A stretch of DNA of 41,370 nucleotides. Source: Lysinibacillus halotolerans (lineage in GTDB: Bacteria; Bacillota; Bacilli; Bacillales_A; Planococcaceae). Below are positions 17,861 to 29,657 of the stretch, piece after piece. The stretch's first letter is position 1; every line of letters starts with the position of its first letter. The notes under the pieces are model-generated. The model ran no database searches and was not told where the DNA came from. It saw nothing but the letters and a program-made list of their open reading frames with translations. Both the position numbers and the translations under genes were made by a program. The stretch is from assembly GCF_003711845.1 (NCBI RefSeq), contig NZ_RHLQ01000030.1, positions 1 through 41,370 of the forward strand, given 5' to 3'.

Positions 17861-17890
17861 AAACGCTCGTCATGAGGCGAGCGTTTCCTT
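17861..17890 (+). terminator. purH-purD hairpin, weak terminator or processing site
   Basis: A perfect 9-bp stem AAACGCTCG (17861-17869) / CGAGCGTTT (17878-17886) has an 8-nt loop. The T run is short (TTTCCTTT), so termination would be partial. It may lower purD expression relative to the upstream genes. Confidence 0.45.
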
Positions 17891-17934
17891 TGGAGGATAC
17901 ATTGGACATCGAGTAAATAAGGAGGCTATCTCAC

Positions 17935-19191
17935 ATGAATATTCTTGTGGTCGGTAGTGGCGGGCGTGAACATGCTATAGTGAAAAAATTTAATCATTCC
18001 CCTTCAGTCAATAGAGTGTTTGTTGCGCCAGGGAATGACGGAATGAGACAAGATGCGGAAGTAGTACCGATTGATGCAATGGATTTTGCTGGTCTTGCCC
18101 AATTTGCAAAGGACAATGCGGTTGACCTTACCTTTGTTGGTCCCGAACAGCCATTGGCAGCAGGTATTGTCGACTTTTTCCAATTACGTGGGTTAACGAT
18201 TTTTGGCCCTACGAAGGCGGCTGCTCAAATAGAAGGTAGTAAGTCTTATGCGAAGACATTAATGAAAAAGTACAACATTCCAACGGCAGCTTATGAAACG
18301 TTTACGGATGCAGAAAAGGCTGTTGAATATGTTAAACAACAAGGTGCACCAATAGTTGTCAAAGCGGACGGATTAGCAGCTGGTAAAGGTGTAATCGTCG
18401 CAATGACAGAACAAGAAGCATGCGATGCCATTTACGATATGATTGGGAACCAACGTTTCGGCGATTCTTCTTCACGGGTTGTGATTGAAGAATTTTTGGA
18501 CGGAGAAGAGTTTTCCTTCATGTCATTTGTTCATAAAGGACAAATTTATCCAATGGTTATTGCCCAAGATCATAAACGAGCTTACGACGGTGATAAAGGA
18601 CCAAATACAGGAGGAATGGGTGCGTATTCCCCAGTCCCTCAAATTCCGCAAGAGTATGTGAGACGTGCCTATATTGAAATTGTAGAAGCAACTGTAAAGG
18701 CGATGGAGGAAGAGGGTGTTTCCTTTACGGGTATTTTATATGCAGGATTAATATTAACAAACGAAGGACCAAAAGTGATTGAATTTAATGCTCGATTTGG
18801 TGATCCCGAAACACAAGTTGTACTTCCACGAATGACTTCAGATTTTGGATTATTTATGAAGGCATTAATGGAAGAACAATATTTTGATTTACAATGGTCA
18901 GATGATGCGATGTTAGGTGTTGTAATTGCTGCAGAAGGCTATCCAGGAGATGTGGAGAAGGGCAATCCTCTTCCGGATTTAGCTGATTTGACTGAGAAGT
19001 TTGATATTTACCATGCAGGGACGAAATTAGTGGATAGTCACTTTGTAGGTAATGGTGGCCGTGTCCTACTCGTTGCTGCAAAGGCAAATACTTTAAAAGA
19101 AGCACAAGAAAAAGTGTATGCAAGTATTAACGAACAACAGTGGGGGAAATTTTTCTACCGTAAAGATATCGGTTGGAGAACATTCCAATAA
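17935..19191 (+). CDS. purD: GAR synthetase (phosphoribosylamine-glycine ligase)
   Basis: PurD (418 aa) ligates glycine to phosphoribosylamine. It is an ATP-grasp enzyme: N-terminal MNILVVGSGGREHAI, ATP-grasp APIVVKADGLAAGKGV, the RAYDGDKGPNTGGMGAYSP signature and EFNARFGDPETQVVLPR metal site. AAGGAGG (about 17919-17925) sets the ATG at 17935. It is the last gene of the operon, followed by a strong terminator. PurA and the GMP branch (guaA, guaB) are not in this window. Confidence 0.97.
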   Translation: MNILVVGSGGREHAIVKKFNHSPSVNRVFVAPGNDGMRQDAEVVPIDAMDFAGLAQFAKDNAVDLTFVGPEQPLAAGIVDFFQLRGLTIFGPTKAAAQIEGSKSYAKTLMKKYNIPTAAYETFTDAEKAVEYVKQQGAPIVVKADGLAAGKGVIVAMTEQEACDAIYDMIGNQRFGDSSSRVVIEEFLDGEEFSFMSFVHKGQIYPMVIAQDHKRAYDGDKGPNTGGMGAYSPVPQIPQEYVRRAYIEIVEATVKAMEEEGVSFTGILYAGLILTNEGPKVIEFNARFGDPETQVVLPRMTSDFGLFMKALMEEQYFDLQWSDDAMLGVVIAAEGYPGDVEKGNPLPDLADLTEKFDIYHAGTKLVDSHFVGNGGRVLLVAAKANTLKEAQEKVYASINEQQWGKFFYRKDIGWRTFQ

Positions 19192-19196
19192 TGAAC

Positions 19197-19240
19197 AATG
19201 GCAAGAATCGAATCTCTTCGACTTCTTGCCATTCTTTTTT
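19197..19240 (+). terminator. pur operon terminator
   Basis: An 11-bp stem AATGGCAAGAA (19197-19207) / TTCTTGCCATT (19223-19233) contains an inner TCGAA/TTCGA pairing and is followed by CTTTTTT. It closes the pur operon before the minus-strand gene. Confidence 0.9.
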
Positions 19241-19254
19241 AAGAAAAATGAATT

Positions 19255-19827
19255 TTAACTAGGGTTAATTGCTGACTTTTTACTTTTTGTAGAATTGTTT
19301 GAACCAGATTGATTACTGTTTTGATTATTACTTTGATTATTGTTTTGATTAGATTGATTTCCCGACACCGTATCCGCCACTGTTTTTGCTACTTGAGATG
19401 CTGTATTGGCCATTGTTCCGCTTGGAGCAACATTCGAGACGGTTTGAGCTACTTGTGAAGCAGCATTTGCAAAATTTTGCATTGTGGAAGAACCAGAACT
19501 TGATGATTGGGATGTACTATTAGAGGAGTTACCTGTACCCCATCGGCTCTCATAGGATTGATTAAATTGCTGCATAATGCTATCGCCATCTAAATATTCA
19601 TCAAAAGTCGTTGAAACGGCATTTTTTACGTTTGAATTAATGAATGCCTTTGTGGGACAATATAGAAAAATCCCTTCTGCCACTTTCATAGCACCAGCAG
19701 CAACGAACAGTGCCCCTAAACCACGATTTCCAGATTCTTTTGCCAGGTGGGCGATACCGCAAGCTGTTAAACCTGTACCAAGGGCTAAACGGACAAATCC
19801 ACTTCTTTCAGAAATGTTTTCTTCCAT
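19255..19827 (-). CDS. DUF2892/YgaP-type membrane protein with low-complexity tail
   Basis: This 190-aa protein has a short N-terminal membrane region (about residues 8-55) with LALGTGLTACGIAHL, LGALFVAAGAMKVAEGI and the FLYCPTKAF end that resembles the DUF2892 (YgaP transmembrane) family. A hydrophilic middle (about 56-85) follows. The C-terminal half is low complexity in Ser, Asn and Gln, with an internal repeat (ASQVAQTVSN and ASQVAKTVAD). The frame is open 43 codons further upstream, but AAAGGAGTGG lies before the ATG at 19827 and the upstream part lacks family similarity. No catalytic residues are evident. Function is unknown. Confidence 0.72.
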   Translation of the reverse strand: MEENISERSGFVRLALGTGLTACGIAHLAKESGNRGLGALFVAAGAMKVAEGIFLYCPTKAFINSNVKNAVSTTFDEYLDGDSIMQQFNQSYESRWGTGNSSNSTSQSSSSGSSTMQNFANAASQVAQTVSNVAPSGTMANTASQVAKTVADTVSGNQSNQNNNQSNNQNSNQSGSNNSTKSKKSAINPS

Positions 19828-19948
19828 GTAAAGTTCCACTCCTTTTATTAGAATATAATTCCAAATAAAACACTTTAATATAAAAAAGTGCTGTGATACG
19901 ATAAAACCATTAAATTCCTTGCAACTCAAATAAATATTTGAACAATTT

Positions 19949-19976
19949 TTGAGCAAAGTTAGTATGTGCGTATAAA
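19949..19976 (+). promoter_or_regulatory. candidate sigma-A promoter of yerA
   Basis: A -35 TTGAGC (19949-19954), a 16-nt spacer and a -10 TATAAA (19971-19976) give a start near 19983 and a leader of about 45 nt. Confidence 0.5.
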
Positions 19977-20026
19977 TAGCGAATAAACAAAATAAATATT
20001 ATAAGAAATAGAAGGGAGTGTTACAA

Positions 20027-21757
20027 ATGCCAAAGTCTACATGGAAAATAGATGAAATAAGAAAACAAGTAGCTGTCATTGACGGAAACAAAGCGCCAAC
20101 AATCGTTTTAAAAAATGCACGTTATTTACATAGTGTATTCAAACAATGGTTAGTAGGAAATATTTGGATTTTAGCTGATCGTATTGTTTATGTAGGTAAG
20201 GAAATGCCTTCTAATTTGGATAATACAGAGGTAATGGATTTAGAAGGGAAAGTGGTTGTTCCGGGTTATATTGAACCCCATGTACATCCATTCCAATTAT
20301 ATAATCCACACTCCTTTGCAAATTTTTCTGCACAAAGTGGAACAACAACTTTTATCGCAGATAATATGAACTTTGTTTTTTCACTCCCAAATCAGAAAGC
20401 GTTTTCATTGTTGAACCAGCTGAAAAAGTTACCTTTTTCTTTCTATTGGTGGGTTCGATTTGATTCCCAAACGGAACTCGACAATGAAGATGAATTATTT
20501 ACGAATAAATCTGTATTAGAATGGCTTGAACGAGATGATGTTATTCTCGGTGGAGAATTAACAGGATGGCCCCGATTAGTGCGCGGTGATGATTTAATGC
20601 TGCATTGGATTCAAGTAGCAAAAAATAAAGGGAAAAAAGTTGAGGGGCATTTTCCTGGTGCCTCTGAGAAAACAATCGCTCGCATGAAGTTATTTGGTGC
20701 AGATGGTGACCATGAAGCGATGACAGTTGAAGAAGTAGAACGAAGAATTCTTCATGGATTAGATGTTACTTTAAGACATTCTTCGATTCGACCAGACTTA
20801 CCCCAATTACTTAAAGGGATTATGGAGAAAAAATTGAATGTTTTTGACCATTTAATGATGACAACAGATGGTTCTACACCGAGTTTCCATATTGATGGCG
20901 TAATGGATAAATGTATACGGATCGCCCTTGAAGAAGGGGTATCCCCAATAGATGCTTATAATATGGCTTCTTATAACATTGCACGATATTATAATATGAC
21001 CCATCTTCATGGTCTTGTGGCAACAGGACGTTTTGCTACATTAAATATTTTAACCGATCCATTTAGTCCAAACCCAGAGTCTGTATTATCAAAAGGTGTT
21101 TGGTTAAAGAAAAATCATCAAAAAGTAAATTCCCTTTCAGAAATTCAATGGGATGGATTAGGACCATTAAATCTATCCTTTGATTTAACCGATGACGATT
21201 TCCAATTTTCAATGCCGATTGGAATTGAAATGGTTAACGATGTCATTACTAAACCATATTCTATTAGTTTACAATTTACTAAAAAGGAACTCCCCCTTGG
21301 AAAAGATGAAAGTTATTTAATGTTAGTAGACCGTCAAGGAAAATGGCGTGTTAACACAATGATTAAAGGATTTGATACTGGTATAAAAGGGTTTGCATCC
21401 TCCTACTCAAATACAGGTGAAATTATTTTAATAGGAAAAAGCATAGAAGATATGAAAGTAGCATTTAATGAATTAAAGAGATTAAAAGGTGGAATGGTGC
21501 TAGTTGAAAATAAAGAAGTTATCGTTTCGATTCCCCTTGCCTTAAATGGAACTCTCTTTGACGGTGATGTAGAAGAATTAATTCAATATGAGTTAGCTTT
21601 AAAATCCGCTTTACAAGAAAGAGGCTATCGTCATAGTGATGCAGTCTATACATTACTATTTTTACAAGCTACACATTTACCATATATTCGTATCACTCCA
21701 CGAGGTATATATGATGTCATGAAAAAGAAAGTGATGTTGCCCGCTGTGATGCGTTAA
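20027..21757 (+). CDS. yerA: adenine deaminase-like amidohydrolase (YerA-like)
   Basis: This 576-aa metal-dependent hydrolase of the amidohydrolase superfamily resembles adenine deaminase AdeC. The N-terminal composite sheet runs into VVVPGYIEPHVHP (metal-binding HxH), followed by GHFPGASE, GDHEAMT and LRHSSIRPDL. The C-terminal part resembles the adenine deaminase C-domain. Adenine-to-hypoxanthine conversion would feed salvage into the IMP made by the preceding operon. The YerA subgroup differs from AdeC around the first histidines (EPHVHP rather than the DxHxHxE pattern), so substrate is uncertain. The start at ATG 20027 fits AAGGGAG (20012-20018); a GTG at 20018 overlaps that signal. Confidence 0.8.
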   Translation: MPKSTWKIDEIRKQVAVIDGNKAPTIVLKNARYLHSVFKQWLVGNIWILADRIVYVGKEMPSNLDNTEVMDLEGKVVVPGYIEPHVHPFQLYNPHSFANFSAQSGTTTFIADNMNFVFSLPNQKAFSLLNQLKKLPFSFYWWVRFDSQTELDNEDELFTNKSVLEWLERDDVILGGELTGWPRLVRGDDLMLHWIQVAKNKGKKVEGHFPGASEKTIARMKLFGADGDHEAMTVEEVERRILHGLDVTLRHSSIRPDLPQLLKGIMEKKLNVFDHLMMTTDGSTPSFHIDGVMDKCIRIALEEGVSPIDAYNMASYNIARYYNMTHLHGLVATGRFATLNILTDPFSPNPESVLSKGVWLKKNHQKVNSLSEIQWDGLGPLNLSFDLTDDDFQFSMPIGIEMVNDVITKPYSISLQFTKKELPLGKDESYLMLVDRQGKWRVNTMIKGFDTGIKGFASSYSNTGEIILIGKSIEDMKVAFNELKRLKGGMVLVENKEVIVSIPLALNGTLFDGDVEELIQYELALKSALQERGYRHSDAVYTLLFLQATHLPYIRITPRGIYDVMKKKVMLPAVMR

Positions 21758-21773
21758 AGGGGGAGAAAAATTT

Positions 21774-22823
21774 TTGTTTCGATGGAGAAGACTGTGCTTT
21801 TTATTAATTATTTCAATTCTATTAGTTGGATGCGGTAAGAAAGATGAAAAGAATGAATCAGTAGAATCTATCGAAGAAGAAAAAGAAACGATACCTGTAT
21901 CAGAAAACGTAGAACAATCCTTTGTTACACCGTTTACTGGTGAAAAAGTACAAGAAGAAGTGTCAATGCGACCGGTCGTTGTGACGATTAACAATCATCC
22001 AAAAGCAAGGCCTCAATCGGGTATTGCCTCTGCTGATGTCATTTATGAAATGTTAGCAGAAGGAGATATTACAAGATTACTAGCCTTGTATCAATCTGAG
22101 CTACCTAATAATATTGGACCGATTCGCAGTGCAAGGGATTATTTTGTTGAAATTGCAGCCGGATTAGATGCATTTTATATTGCCCACGGCTATAGTCCAG
22201 AAGCGCGAACATTACTTGAAAATGGAGTCGTTGATAATGTTAATGGAATGGCGTATGATGGGACGTTGTTTAAACGGTCGAAGGATCGAGTTGCACCCCA
22301 TAACTCCTATATGCCAGGTGAAAATATACAGGCTGCAGCAGATAAAGTGAGCGCTTCACTTCTTTATCAGAAAAAAGTATCGTATTCTTTTTATAAAGAA
22401 GATGAAAGTGTTAAAATAGGAGAGAAAGCAAATTCCGTGTCGGTTACTTATAGTAGCGACAATTCGTTTAATAGCCTTTATACTTATGATGAAAAAAGTA
22501 ATCGTTATACACGGCAATCGGGAGACGCTGTGACAACAGATTATTTAACAAATGAGCCGTTGAAACTTTCCAATGTTTTAATTTTTGAAATGAAACATTC
22601 CATTATTGATAATAAAGGACGCCGTGCAATTGATATCAATTCTGGTGGTAAGGCTTATGTGTTCCAACATGGAATGATGAGGGAAGTCCGTTGGGAAAAC
22701 AAGGATGGTGTACTGAAAGCAGTAGAAGAAGATGGTAGTGAAGTGAAATTAGTTCCTGGACAAACGTGGATTCATCTTGTTCCAACAGATCCAGGCATTG
22801 CAACATCTGTAACATACTCGTAG
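21774..22823 (+). CDS. yerB: DUF3048 lipoprotein (YerB-like)
   Basis: This 349-aa exported lipoprotein has a lipobox LLVGC with Cys20 after a hydrophobic signal (residues 7-19). An acidic linker (residues 21-45) leads to the DUF3048 region: RPVVVTINNHPKARPQSGIA, YEMLAEGDITRLLALY, IGPIRSARDYFVEIA and a C-terminal GQTWIHLVP segment. The start is a TTG at 21774, supported by GGGGGAG 8 nt upstream and by the signal peptide beginning there. It lies 16 nt after yerA and probably shares its transcript. Function unknown; the family is widespread in Bacilli. Confidence 0.85.
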   Translation: MFRWRRLCFLLIISILLVGCGKKDEKNESVESIEEEKETIPVSENVEQSFVTPFTGEKVQEEVSMRPVVVTINNHPKARPQSGIASADVIYEMLAEGDITRLLALYQSELPNNIGPIRSARDYFVEIAAGLDAFYIAHGYSPEARTLLENGVVDNVNGMAYDGTLFKRSKDRVAPHNSYMPGENIQAAADKVSASLLYQKKVSYSFYKEDESVKIGEKANSVSVTYSSDNSFNSLYTYDEKSNRYTRQSGDAVTTDYLTNEPLKLSNVLIFEMKHSIIDNKGRRAIDINSGGKAYVFQHGMMREVRWENKDGVLKAVEEDGSEVKLVPGQTWIHLVPTDPGIATSVTYS

Positions 22824-22844
22824 CAATAGAAAGGATGAATGAAT

Positions 22845-23162
22845 ATGCAGATCGATAAAATTCGTGGGCATCAAACGGACCAATTATTTAAAGCTGTATT
22901 GGAATTAAAAGATCTTGAAGAATGCTATAAATTTTTCGATGATTTATGTACCATTAGTGAAATTCAATCATTAGCCCAACGGTTTGAAGTAGCCCATTTA
23001 TTACGTTTAAAGAAAACGTATGAATCAATTAAAAAAGAAACAGGTGCATCTACTGCAACAATTTCTCGTGTTCGACGTTGTTTTGATTATGGAAATGATA
23101 CTTATGATGAAATGTTAGGTCGTCTTTATCCAGATGAGAAACCGTTCCAAGCATCTAAATAA
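22845..23162 (+). CDS. yerC: TrpR-like DNA-binding protein (YerC/YecD family)
   Basis: This 105-aa protein of the TrpR superfamily has a helix-turn-helix visible as EIQSLAQRFEVAHLL...TYESIKKETGASTATISRVRR. Family proteins begin MQIDK, and AAAGGA (about 22830-22835) is 9 nt before the ATG at 22845. The ATG at 22839 is too close to that signal. It lies after yerB with a 21-nt gap and before a terminator, so it probably ends the yerA-B-C transcript. Its target genes are not known; the ligand site of TrpR is not evidently conserved. Confidence 0.88.
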   Translation: MQIDKIRGHQTDQLFKAVLELKDLEECYKFFDDLCTISEIQSLAQRFEVAHLLRLKKTYESIKKETGASTATISRVRRCFDYGNDTYDEMLGRLYPDEKPFQASK

Positions 23163-23187
23163 TGATAAGCTTAAAAGTGAAATTTAG

Positions 23188-23234
23188 GCTGTTTAGTTAG
23201 TCAAAAGTAAGAAGACTTCCTAGACAGCTTTTTC
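23188..23234 (+). terminator. yerC terminator
   Basis: The stem GCTGTTTAG (23188-23196) / CTAGACAGC (23220-23228) has one T-G pair and is followed by TTTTT. It separates yerC from pcrB. Confidence 0.7.
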
Positions 23235-23272
23235 TATTGAGTAAAGAGAATGTAATTTTCGCTTTATGTAAG

Positions 23273-23301
23273 TTTACGTTATACTTGTAAGCGTATATAA
23301 A
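23273..23301 (+). promoter_or_regulatory. candidate promoter of the pcrB-pcrA-ligA-camS run
   Basis: TTTACG (23273-23278), a 17-nt spacer and TATAAA (23296-23301) lie just after the yerC terminator. An additional perfect TATAAT at 24065-24070 before pcrA lacks a good -35. Confidence 0.4.
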
Positions 23302-23340
23302 ACAATTGATTTTTCAAATTTGATAGGTGGGAATGGAAGA

Positions 23341-24036
23341 ATGGATTATAAAAATTGGCGACATGTGTTTAAAGTGGATCCAGCAAAGGAAATTTCAGAT
23401 GAATCGTTAGAAAAAATATGTGAATCGGGTACGGATGTCATTTTAGTTGGTGGTACAGATGGTGTCACAATCGATAATGTAATTGATATTTTACTACGAG
23501 TACGACGTTTTTCAGTACCTGTTGCATTGGAAATTTCAAATGTTGAATCCGTTTTAGCTGGTTTTGATTATTACTTCATCCCTTCTGTTTTAAATAGCCG
23601 TGAGACAAAATGGGTGAAAGACCTACATCATGAAGCGATTAAAGAGTATGGAGACGTCATGGTTTGGGACGAATTAGTTGCGGAAGGATATTGCGTTTTA
23701 AATCCTGATTGCAAAGTAGCGCAAGTAACAAATGCCAATACGGATTTAACGAAGGACGATGTCATTGCCTATGCTCGTCTTGCCGAAAACTATTTTAAAT
23801 TACCGATTTTTTATATCGAATATAGTGGAACTTATGGAGATAAAGAAATCGTATCTTCTGTAAAGGAAGTATTAAATGACACGAAACTGTTTTACGGTGG
23901 AGGTATTACAACTGTAGAACAAGCAGCTGAAATGGCACAAATTGCCGACACAGTCGTAGTAGGCAATATTATATATGACGATTTAAAACAGGCGTTAAAA
24001 ACAGTAGAAGCTGTAAAAGGCGTTGTAGATGAATAA
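23341..24036 (+). CDS. pcrB: heptaprenylglyceryl phosphate synthase
   Basis: PcrB (231 aa) is a TIM-barrel prenyltransferase of the GGGPS/HepGP synthase family. It joins a polyprenyl diphosphate to glycerol-1-phosphate to form an archaeal-type ether lipid precursor in Bacillales. Motifs visible are [40 protein letters not shown] and [12 protein letters not shown] (phosphate binding). The frame is open from 23320, but the family start [11 protein letters not shown] and an AGGTGGG upstream support ATG 23341. It directly precedes pcrA, as in B. subtilis. Confidence 0.95.
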   Translation: MDYKNWRHVFKVDPAKEISDESLEKICESGTDVILVGGTDGVTIDNVIDILLRVRRFSVPVALEISNVESVLAGFDYYFIPSVLNSRETKWVKDLHHEAIKEYGDVMVWDELVAEGYCVLNPDCKVAQVTNANTDLTKDDVIAYARLAENYFKLPIFYIEYSGTYGDKEIVSSVKEVLNDTKLFYGGGITTVEQAAEMAQIADTVVVGNIIYDDLKQALKTVEAVKGVVDE

Positions 24037-24104
24037 ACCAAGTGCGAGAATAAATTCGTTATAGTATAATTGAGAACAAATGTTTGTATAAAGGGCGGTG
24101 CATC

Positions 24105-26363
24105 ATGGAACAAATAACGAAAAATTTACTGAACGGAATGAATCCACAGCAAGCAGAAGCTGTGAAAACGACAGAAGGACCGTTACTAATTATGGCAGGA
24201 GCTGGTTCTGGGAAAACGCGTGTTTTAACCCGTCGAATTGCTTACTTAGTAGTGGAAAAGGAAGTTTATCCTTCGAAAATTTTAGCGATTACCTTTACAA
24301 ATAAAGCAGCACGGGAAATGCGCGAACGTATTGATAATTTACTTGGTAACGGTACGACGGAAAGTATGTGGGTTTCTACTTTCCACTCCATGTGTGTGCG
24401 CATTTTAAGACGCAATATCGATCGAATAGGCATTTCAAAAAACTTTTCCATTTTAGATTCTGCGGATCAATTGTCTGTTGTAAAAAATGTATTAAAGGAA
24501 TTAAATATTGATTCCAAACGTTTTGAACCTCGCGCTATTTTAAATGCTATCAGTGCAGCTAAAAACGAATGTATTACTGCAGATCAATATAAAGCAAATA
24601 GCAACCCGAACAATCCTTATGAGAAAGTCGTTGCACAAGTGTACGAGGGGTACGAAAAAAGACTTCGACGTAATCAGTCTTTAGATTTTGATGATTTAAT
24701 TATGACAACGATTACGTTGTTTGAACGTGTTCCAGATGTGTTGGATTTCTACCAAAATAAATTCCAATATATTCATGTGGATGAGTATCAAGATACGAAC
24801 CATTCCCAATATAAACTTGTTCAATTACTTGCACAAAAATTTAAAAATATTTGTGTCGGTGGTGATTCAGATCAGTCCATTTATAGATGGCGTGGAGCTG
24901 ATATCGGCAATATTTTATCCTTTGAAAAGGATTACCCTAATGCAAAGGTTATTTTATTAGAGCAAAATTACCGTTCAACAAAACGGATTTTACAAGCAGC
25001 CAATGATGTCATTGAACATAATGAAAGTCGATATCCGAAAAAACTTCGTACGGACAATTTAGAAGGAGAGAAAATAGTTCTTTATAAAGCTTATAATGAA
25101 CAAGATGAAGCTCAATTTGTTGTGCAAACAATCCAAAAGCTAATGGAAAAAGAAAACCGTTCATTAGATGACTTTGCGATTCTTTACCGTACGAATGCCC
25201 AGTCCCGTGTGATGGAGGAAGTGCTCGTTAAATCGAATATGACTTACCAAATCGTCGGTGGAACAAAATTCTATGATCGAAAAGAAATTAAAGATTTATT
25301 AGCCTATTTAAGATTAATTGCCAACAATGATGATGACTTATCCCTTGCTCGGATCATTAATGAGCCAAAAAGAAATATTGGGGCCACATCGTTCGAAAAA
25401 ATGGCTACATATGCTATTCAACAAGACCGTTCCATTTTTGATGCGATGAAGGAAGTTTTGTTCATGGGCTTAACTCCGAGGGCAGCAGGTGCGGTTGATA
25501 AATTCCGAGAGTTAATCGAAGGATTTACGAAAATGCAAGAGTATTTATCCGTTACGGAGCTTGTTGAACAAGTGATCGAAAAATCCGGTTATCGGGCAAT
25601 GCTTGAAAATGAAAAAACGATTGAATCAGAAAGCCGTTTAGAAAATATAGAAGAATTTTTATCTGTTACGAAGGCTTTCGAAGAGCGTAGTGACGATAAA
25701 TCTTTAATTGCCTTTTTAACAGATTTAGCGCTAGTAGCAGATATCGATGCTCTAGATAAAGAGGATACATCAAAGGGAAGTATTATCTTAATGACGATGC
25801 ATGCTGCAAAGGGATTAGAGTTCCCGATTGTATTTATTATCGGTATGGAAGAAAATGTCTTCCCCCATTCCCGTTCTTTAGACGATCCAGCGGAGATGGA
25901 AGAAGAACGGAGACTTGCTTATGTTGGGATTACGCGGGCGGAGCAACGTTTATATTTAACTTGTGCTGGTTCTCGTACTCTATTTGGCCGTTCAAGCTAC
26001 AATATGCCTTCCCGCTTCTTACAAGAAATTTCGGAAGACATTATCGAACAAATTTCAAAATCCGGCCATCGTATAGATGCGGATGAATTACCATTTAGTA
26101 CCGGACGTAGCCAACGGGCTCAAAGTCAAAGACGAAGAACGATAGGGAATGTCCAAACGAAGCCACAAATTGCGAACCTTCAATCGACTGGCGGTGACCA
26201 ACTCCAATGGAAAGCTGGAGATAAAGCTGTCCACGGTAAATGGGGGACTGGAACGGTTGTTAGTGTGAAAGGTGAGGGGGACGGCATGGAATTAGATATC
26301 GCCTTCCCAAGTATAGGAATCAAACGATTACTTGCTAAATTTGCTCCGATTACGAAAGGGTAA
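24105..26363 (+). CDS. pcrA: ATP-dependent DNA helicase PcrA (UvrD/Rep family)
   Basis: PcrA (752 aa) is the essential SF1 3'-5' helicase of Gram-positives, acting in repair, replication restart and removal of RNA polymerase or RecA. Walker [11 protein letters not shown] is near residues 32-41, Walker B appears as HVDEYQDTN, and later SF1 motifs include [31 protein letters not shown] and [12 protein letters not shown]. The C-terminal tail (about 690-752) ends with the RNAP-interacting Tudor-like region [18 protein letters not shown]. The start is at ATG 24105 ([16 protein letters not shown]), with AAAGGGCGG upstream; an earlier ATG at 24084 is less likely. It lies 43 nt before ligA. Confidence 0.97.
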   Translation: MEQITKNLLNGMNPQQAEAVKTTEGPLLIMAGAGSGKTRVLTRRIAYLVVEKEVYPSKILAITFTNKAAREMRERIDNLLGNGTTESMWVSTFHSMCVRILRRNIDRIGISKNFSILDSADQLSVVKNVLKELNIDSKRFEPRAILNAISAAKNECITADQYKANSNPNNPYEKVVAQVYEGYEKRLRRNQSLDFDDLIMTTITLFERVPDVLDFYQNKFQYIHVDEYQDTNHSQYKLVQLLAQKFKNICVGGDSDQSIYRWRGADIGNILSFEKDYPNAKVILLEQNYRSTKRILQAANDVIEHNESRYPKKLRTDNLEGEKIVLYKAYNEQDEAQFVVQTIQKLMEKENRSLDDFAILYRTNAQSRVMEEVLVKSNMTYQIVGGTKFYDRKEIKDLLAYLRLIANNDDDLSLARIINEPKRNIGATSFEKMATYAIQQDRSIFDAMKEVLFMGLTPRAAGAVDKFRELIEGFTKMQEYLSVTELVEQVIEKSGYRAMLENEKTIESESRLENIEEFLSVTKAFEERSDDKSLIAFLTDLALVADIDALDKEDTSKGSIILMTMHAAKGLEFPIVFIIGMEENVFPHSRSLDDPAEMEEERRLAYVGITRAEQRLYLTCAGSRTLFGRSSYNMPSRFLQEISEDIIEQISKSGHRIDADELPFSTGRSQRAQSQRRRTIGNVQTKPQIANLQSTGGDQLQWKAGDKAVHGKWGTGTVVSVKGEGDGMELDIAFPSIGIKRLLAKFAPITKG

Positions 26364-26382
26364 AAGGGAACTATCTTCGTAA

Positions 26383-28407
<2,025 letters not shown>

Positions 28408-28421
28408 AGGAGTTTCAAACG

Positions 28422-29600
28422 ATGAACCGATTTCGCTGGATTCCGGCGATGGTCGTTGTTGCAATGCTAACAGGTTGTGTACCTTCATTCAAAGAAGATA
28501 CAGAAGTGTTACAAGATACAGATGAAACTGAAGCAGAAGTTGAAACGACAATCATCCCAAGTATGCAATTAAATGATAATTATTATAAAACGCTAGTTCC
28601 GTATAAGGAAAGTGCTAGCCGTGGATTAGTCGTGTCTAATATTAATACGAAGTACGACATTAAAGAAGTAGAAGAAGGACTAATGCGCCTTTCACAAAAT
28701 GTATTTGATACAGAAAATTACTTCTTCCAAGAAGGTCAGTACTTAGATAGCGATACAATTAGTAACTGGCTTGCTCGTAGTAACCAAAATCCCGATGAAC
28801 CAGAAGAACTAAGAGGGTTAAATCCAGCTGATGTTAATAAAAGCGGCGAAAAAATGGACCCTGAAACAAGGGCGAAAGAAGCACCCATTTATCTTGCCCA
28901 TATCGTCGAACAAAATTATCTAGTTAAAACAGATGATAATAAAGTAAAACTTGGTGGTATTTCGATTGGACTTGCTTTAAATTCCATCTACTACTACCAA
29001 AAAGAACAGTACGGGGACACTTTTGAAGAAAAAATTCCAGATGCTGAAATCGAGCAAAAAGGGAAAGAAATCGCAAAAGAAGTCATTTCCCGTTTACGTC
29101 AACGTCCTGAACTGAAGGATGTTCCAATTGTAATTGGTTTGTTTAAACAGCAAGCAAATAATGCAATCATACCTGGATCCTATTTTGCATATAACGTTTC
29201 AGAAAAGGGGCAATCGGATTTAGGAGAATGGCAAGATGTGAATGAGGCATACGTAACATTCCCAATGTCTTCACCAGAAGCGGTATATCGTGAAGTTAAT
29301 GAAAGCTTCCAAAACTTTAAACATGAAGTAGATGAATATTTCTCCAATTATACAAGTGTTATAGGTAGAGGATTCTATCAAAATAACACGCTCACAAAGT
29401 TGTCCATTGAGGTTCCAATCCAATTTTATGGTACGACGGAGATCATCGGATTTACCCAATATTTATCGGGAATTATTGTTCAACAATTGCCTAAAGATGT
29501 GGATATAGAAGTTAGCATTACTTCGATAAACGGACCGGAAGCCCTTTTAATAAAAGAACGTAGTGATAAAGAGCCGTTTGTTCATATTTATGATTATTAA
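28422..29600 (+). CDS. camS: CamS family lipoprotein (sex pheromone precursor-like)
   Basis: This 392-aa lipoprotein has a lipobox MLTGC with Cys19. The mature protein matches the CamS family: TLVPYKESASRGLVVSNI, LGGISIGLALNSIYYYQKEQYG and PIVIGLFKQQANNAIIPGSYFAYN. In enterococci and staphylococci, signal peptides of CamS homologues are processed into short sex pheromone peptides; whether that holds here is unknown. It is the last gene of the pcrB-pcrA-ligA-camS run, 14 nt after ligA, and is closed by a terminator. It corresponds to B. subtilis YerH. Confidence 0.9.
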   Translation: MNRFRWIPAMVVVAMLTGCVPSFKEDTEVLQDTDETEAEVETTIIPSMQLNDNYYKTLVPYKESASRGLVVSNINTKYDIKEVEEGLMRLSQNVFDTENYFFQEGQYLDSDTISNWLARSNQNPDEPEELRGLNPADVNKSGEKMDPETRAKEAPIYLAHIVEQNYLVKTDDNKVKLGGISIGLALNSIYYYQKEQYGDTFEEKIPDAEIEQKGKEIAKEVISRLRQRPELKDVPIVIGLFKQQANNAIIPGSYFAYNVSEKGQSDLGEWQDVNEAYVTFPMSSPEAVYREVNESFQNFKHEVDEYFSNYTSVIGRGFYQNNTLTKLSIEVPIQFYGTTEIIGFTQYLSGIIVQQLPKDVDIEVSITSINGPEALLIKERSDKEPFVHIYDY

Positions 29601-29622
29601 TATGGACTAATCACTTCTTAGG

Positions 29623-29657
29623 AAAGTAGTATTAGAACATTCTAATGCTACTTTTTT
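29623..29657 (+). terminator. camS terminator
   Basis: The stem AAAGTAGTATTAGA (29623-29636) / TCTAATGCTACTTT (29641-29654) has one T-G pair and a 4-nt loop, and is followed by further T residues. Confidence 0.88.

Noticed and set aside
24098-24304. Plus-strand frame overlapping the start of pcrA
   Set aside because: It is an out-of-frame overlap with the Walker A region of pcrA and has no family similarity.
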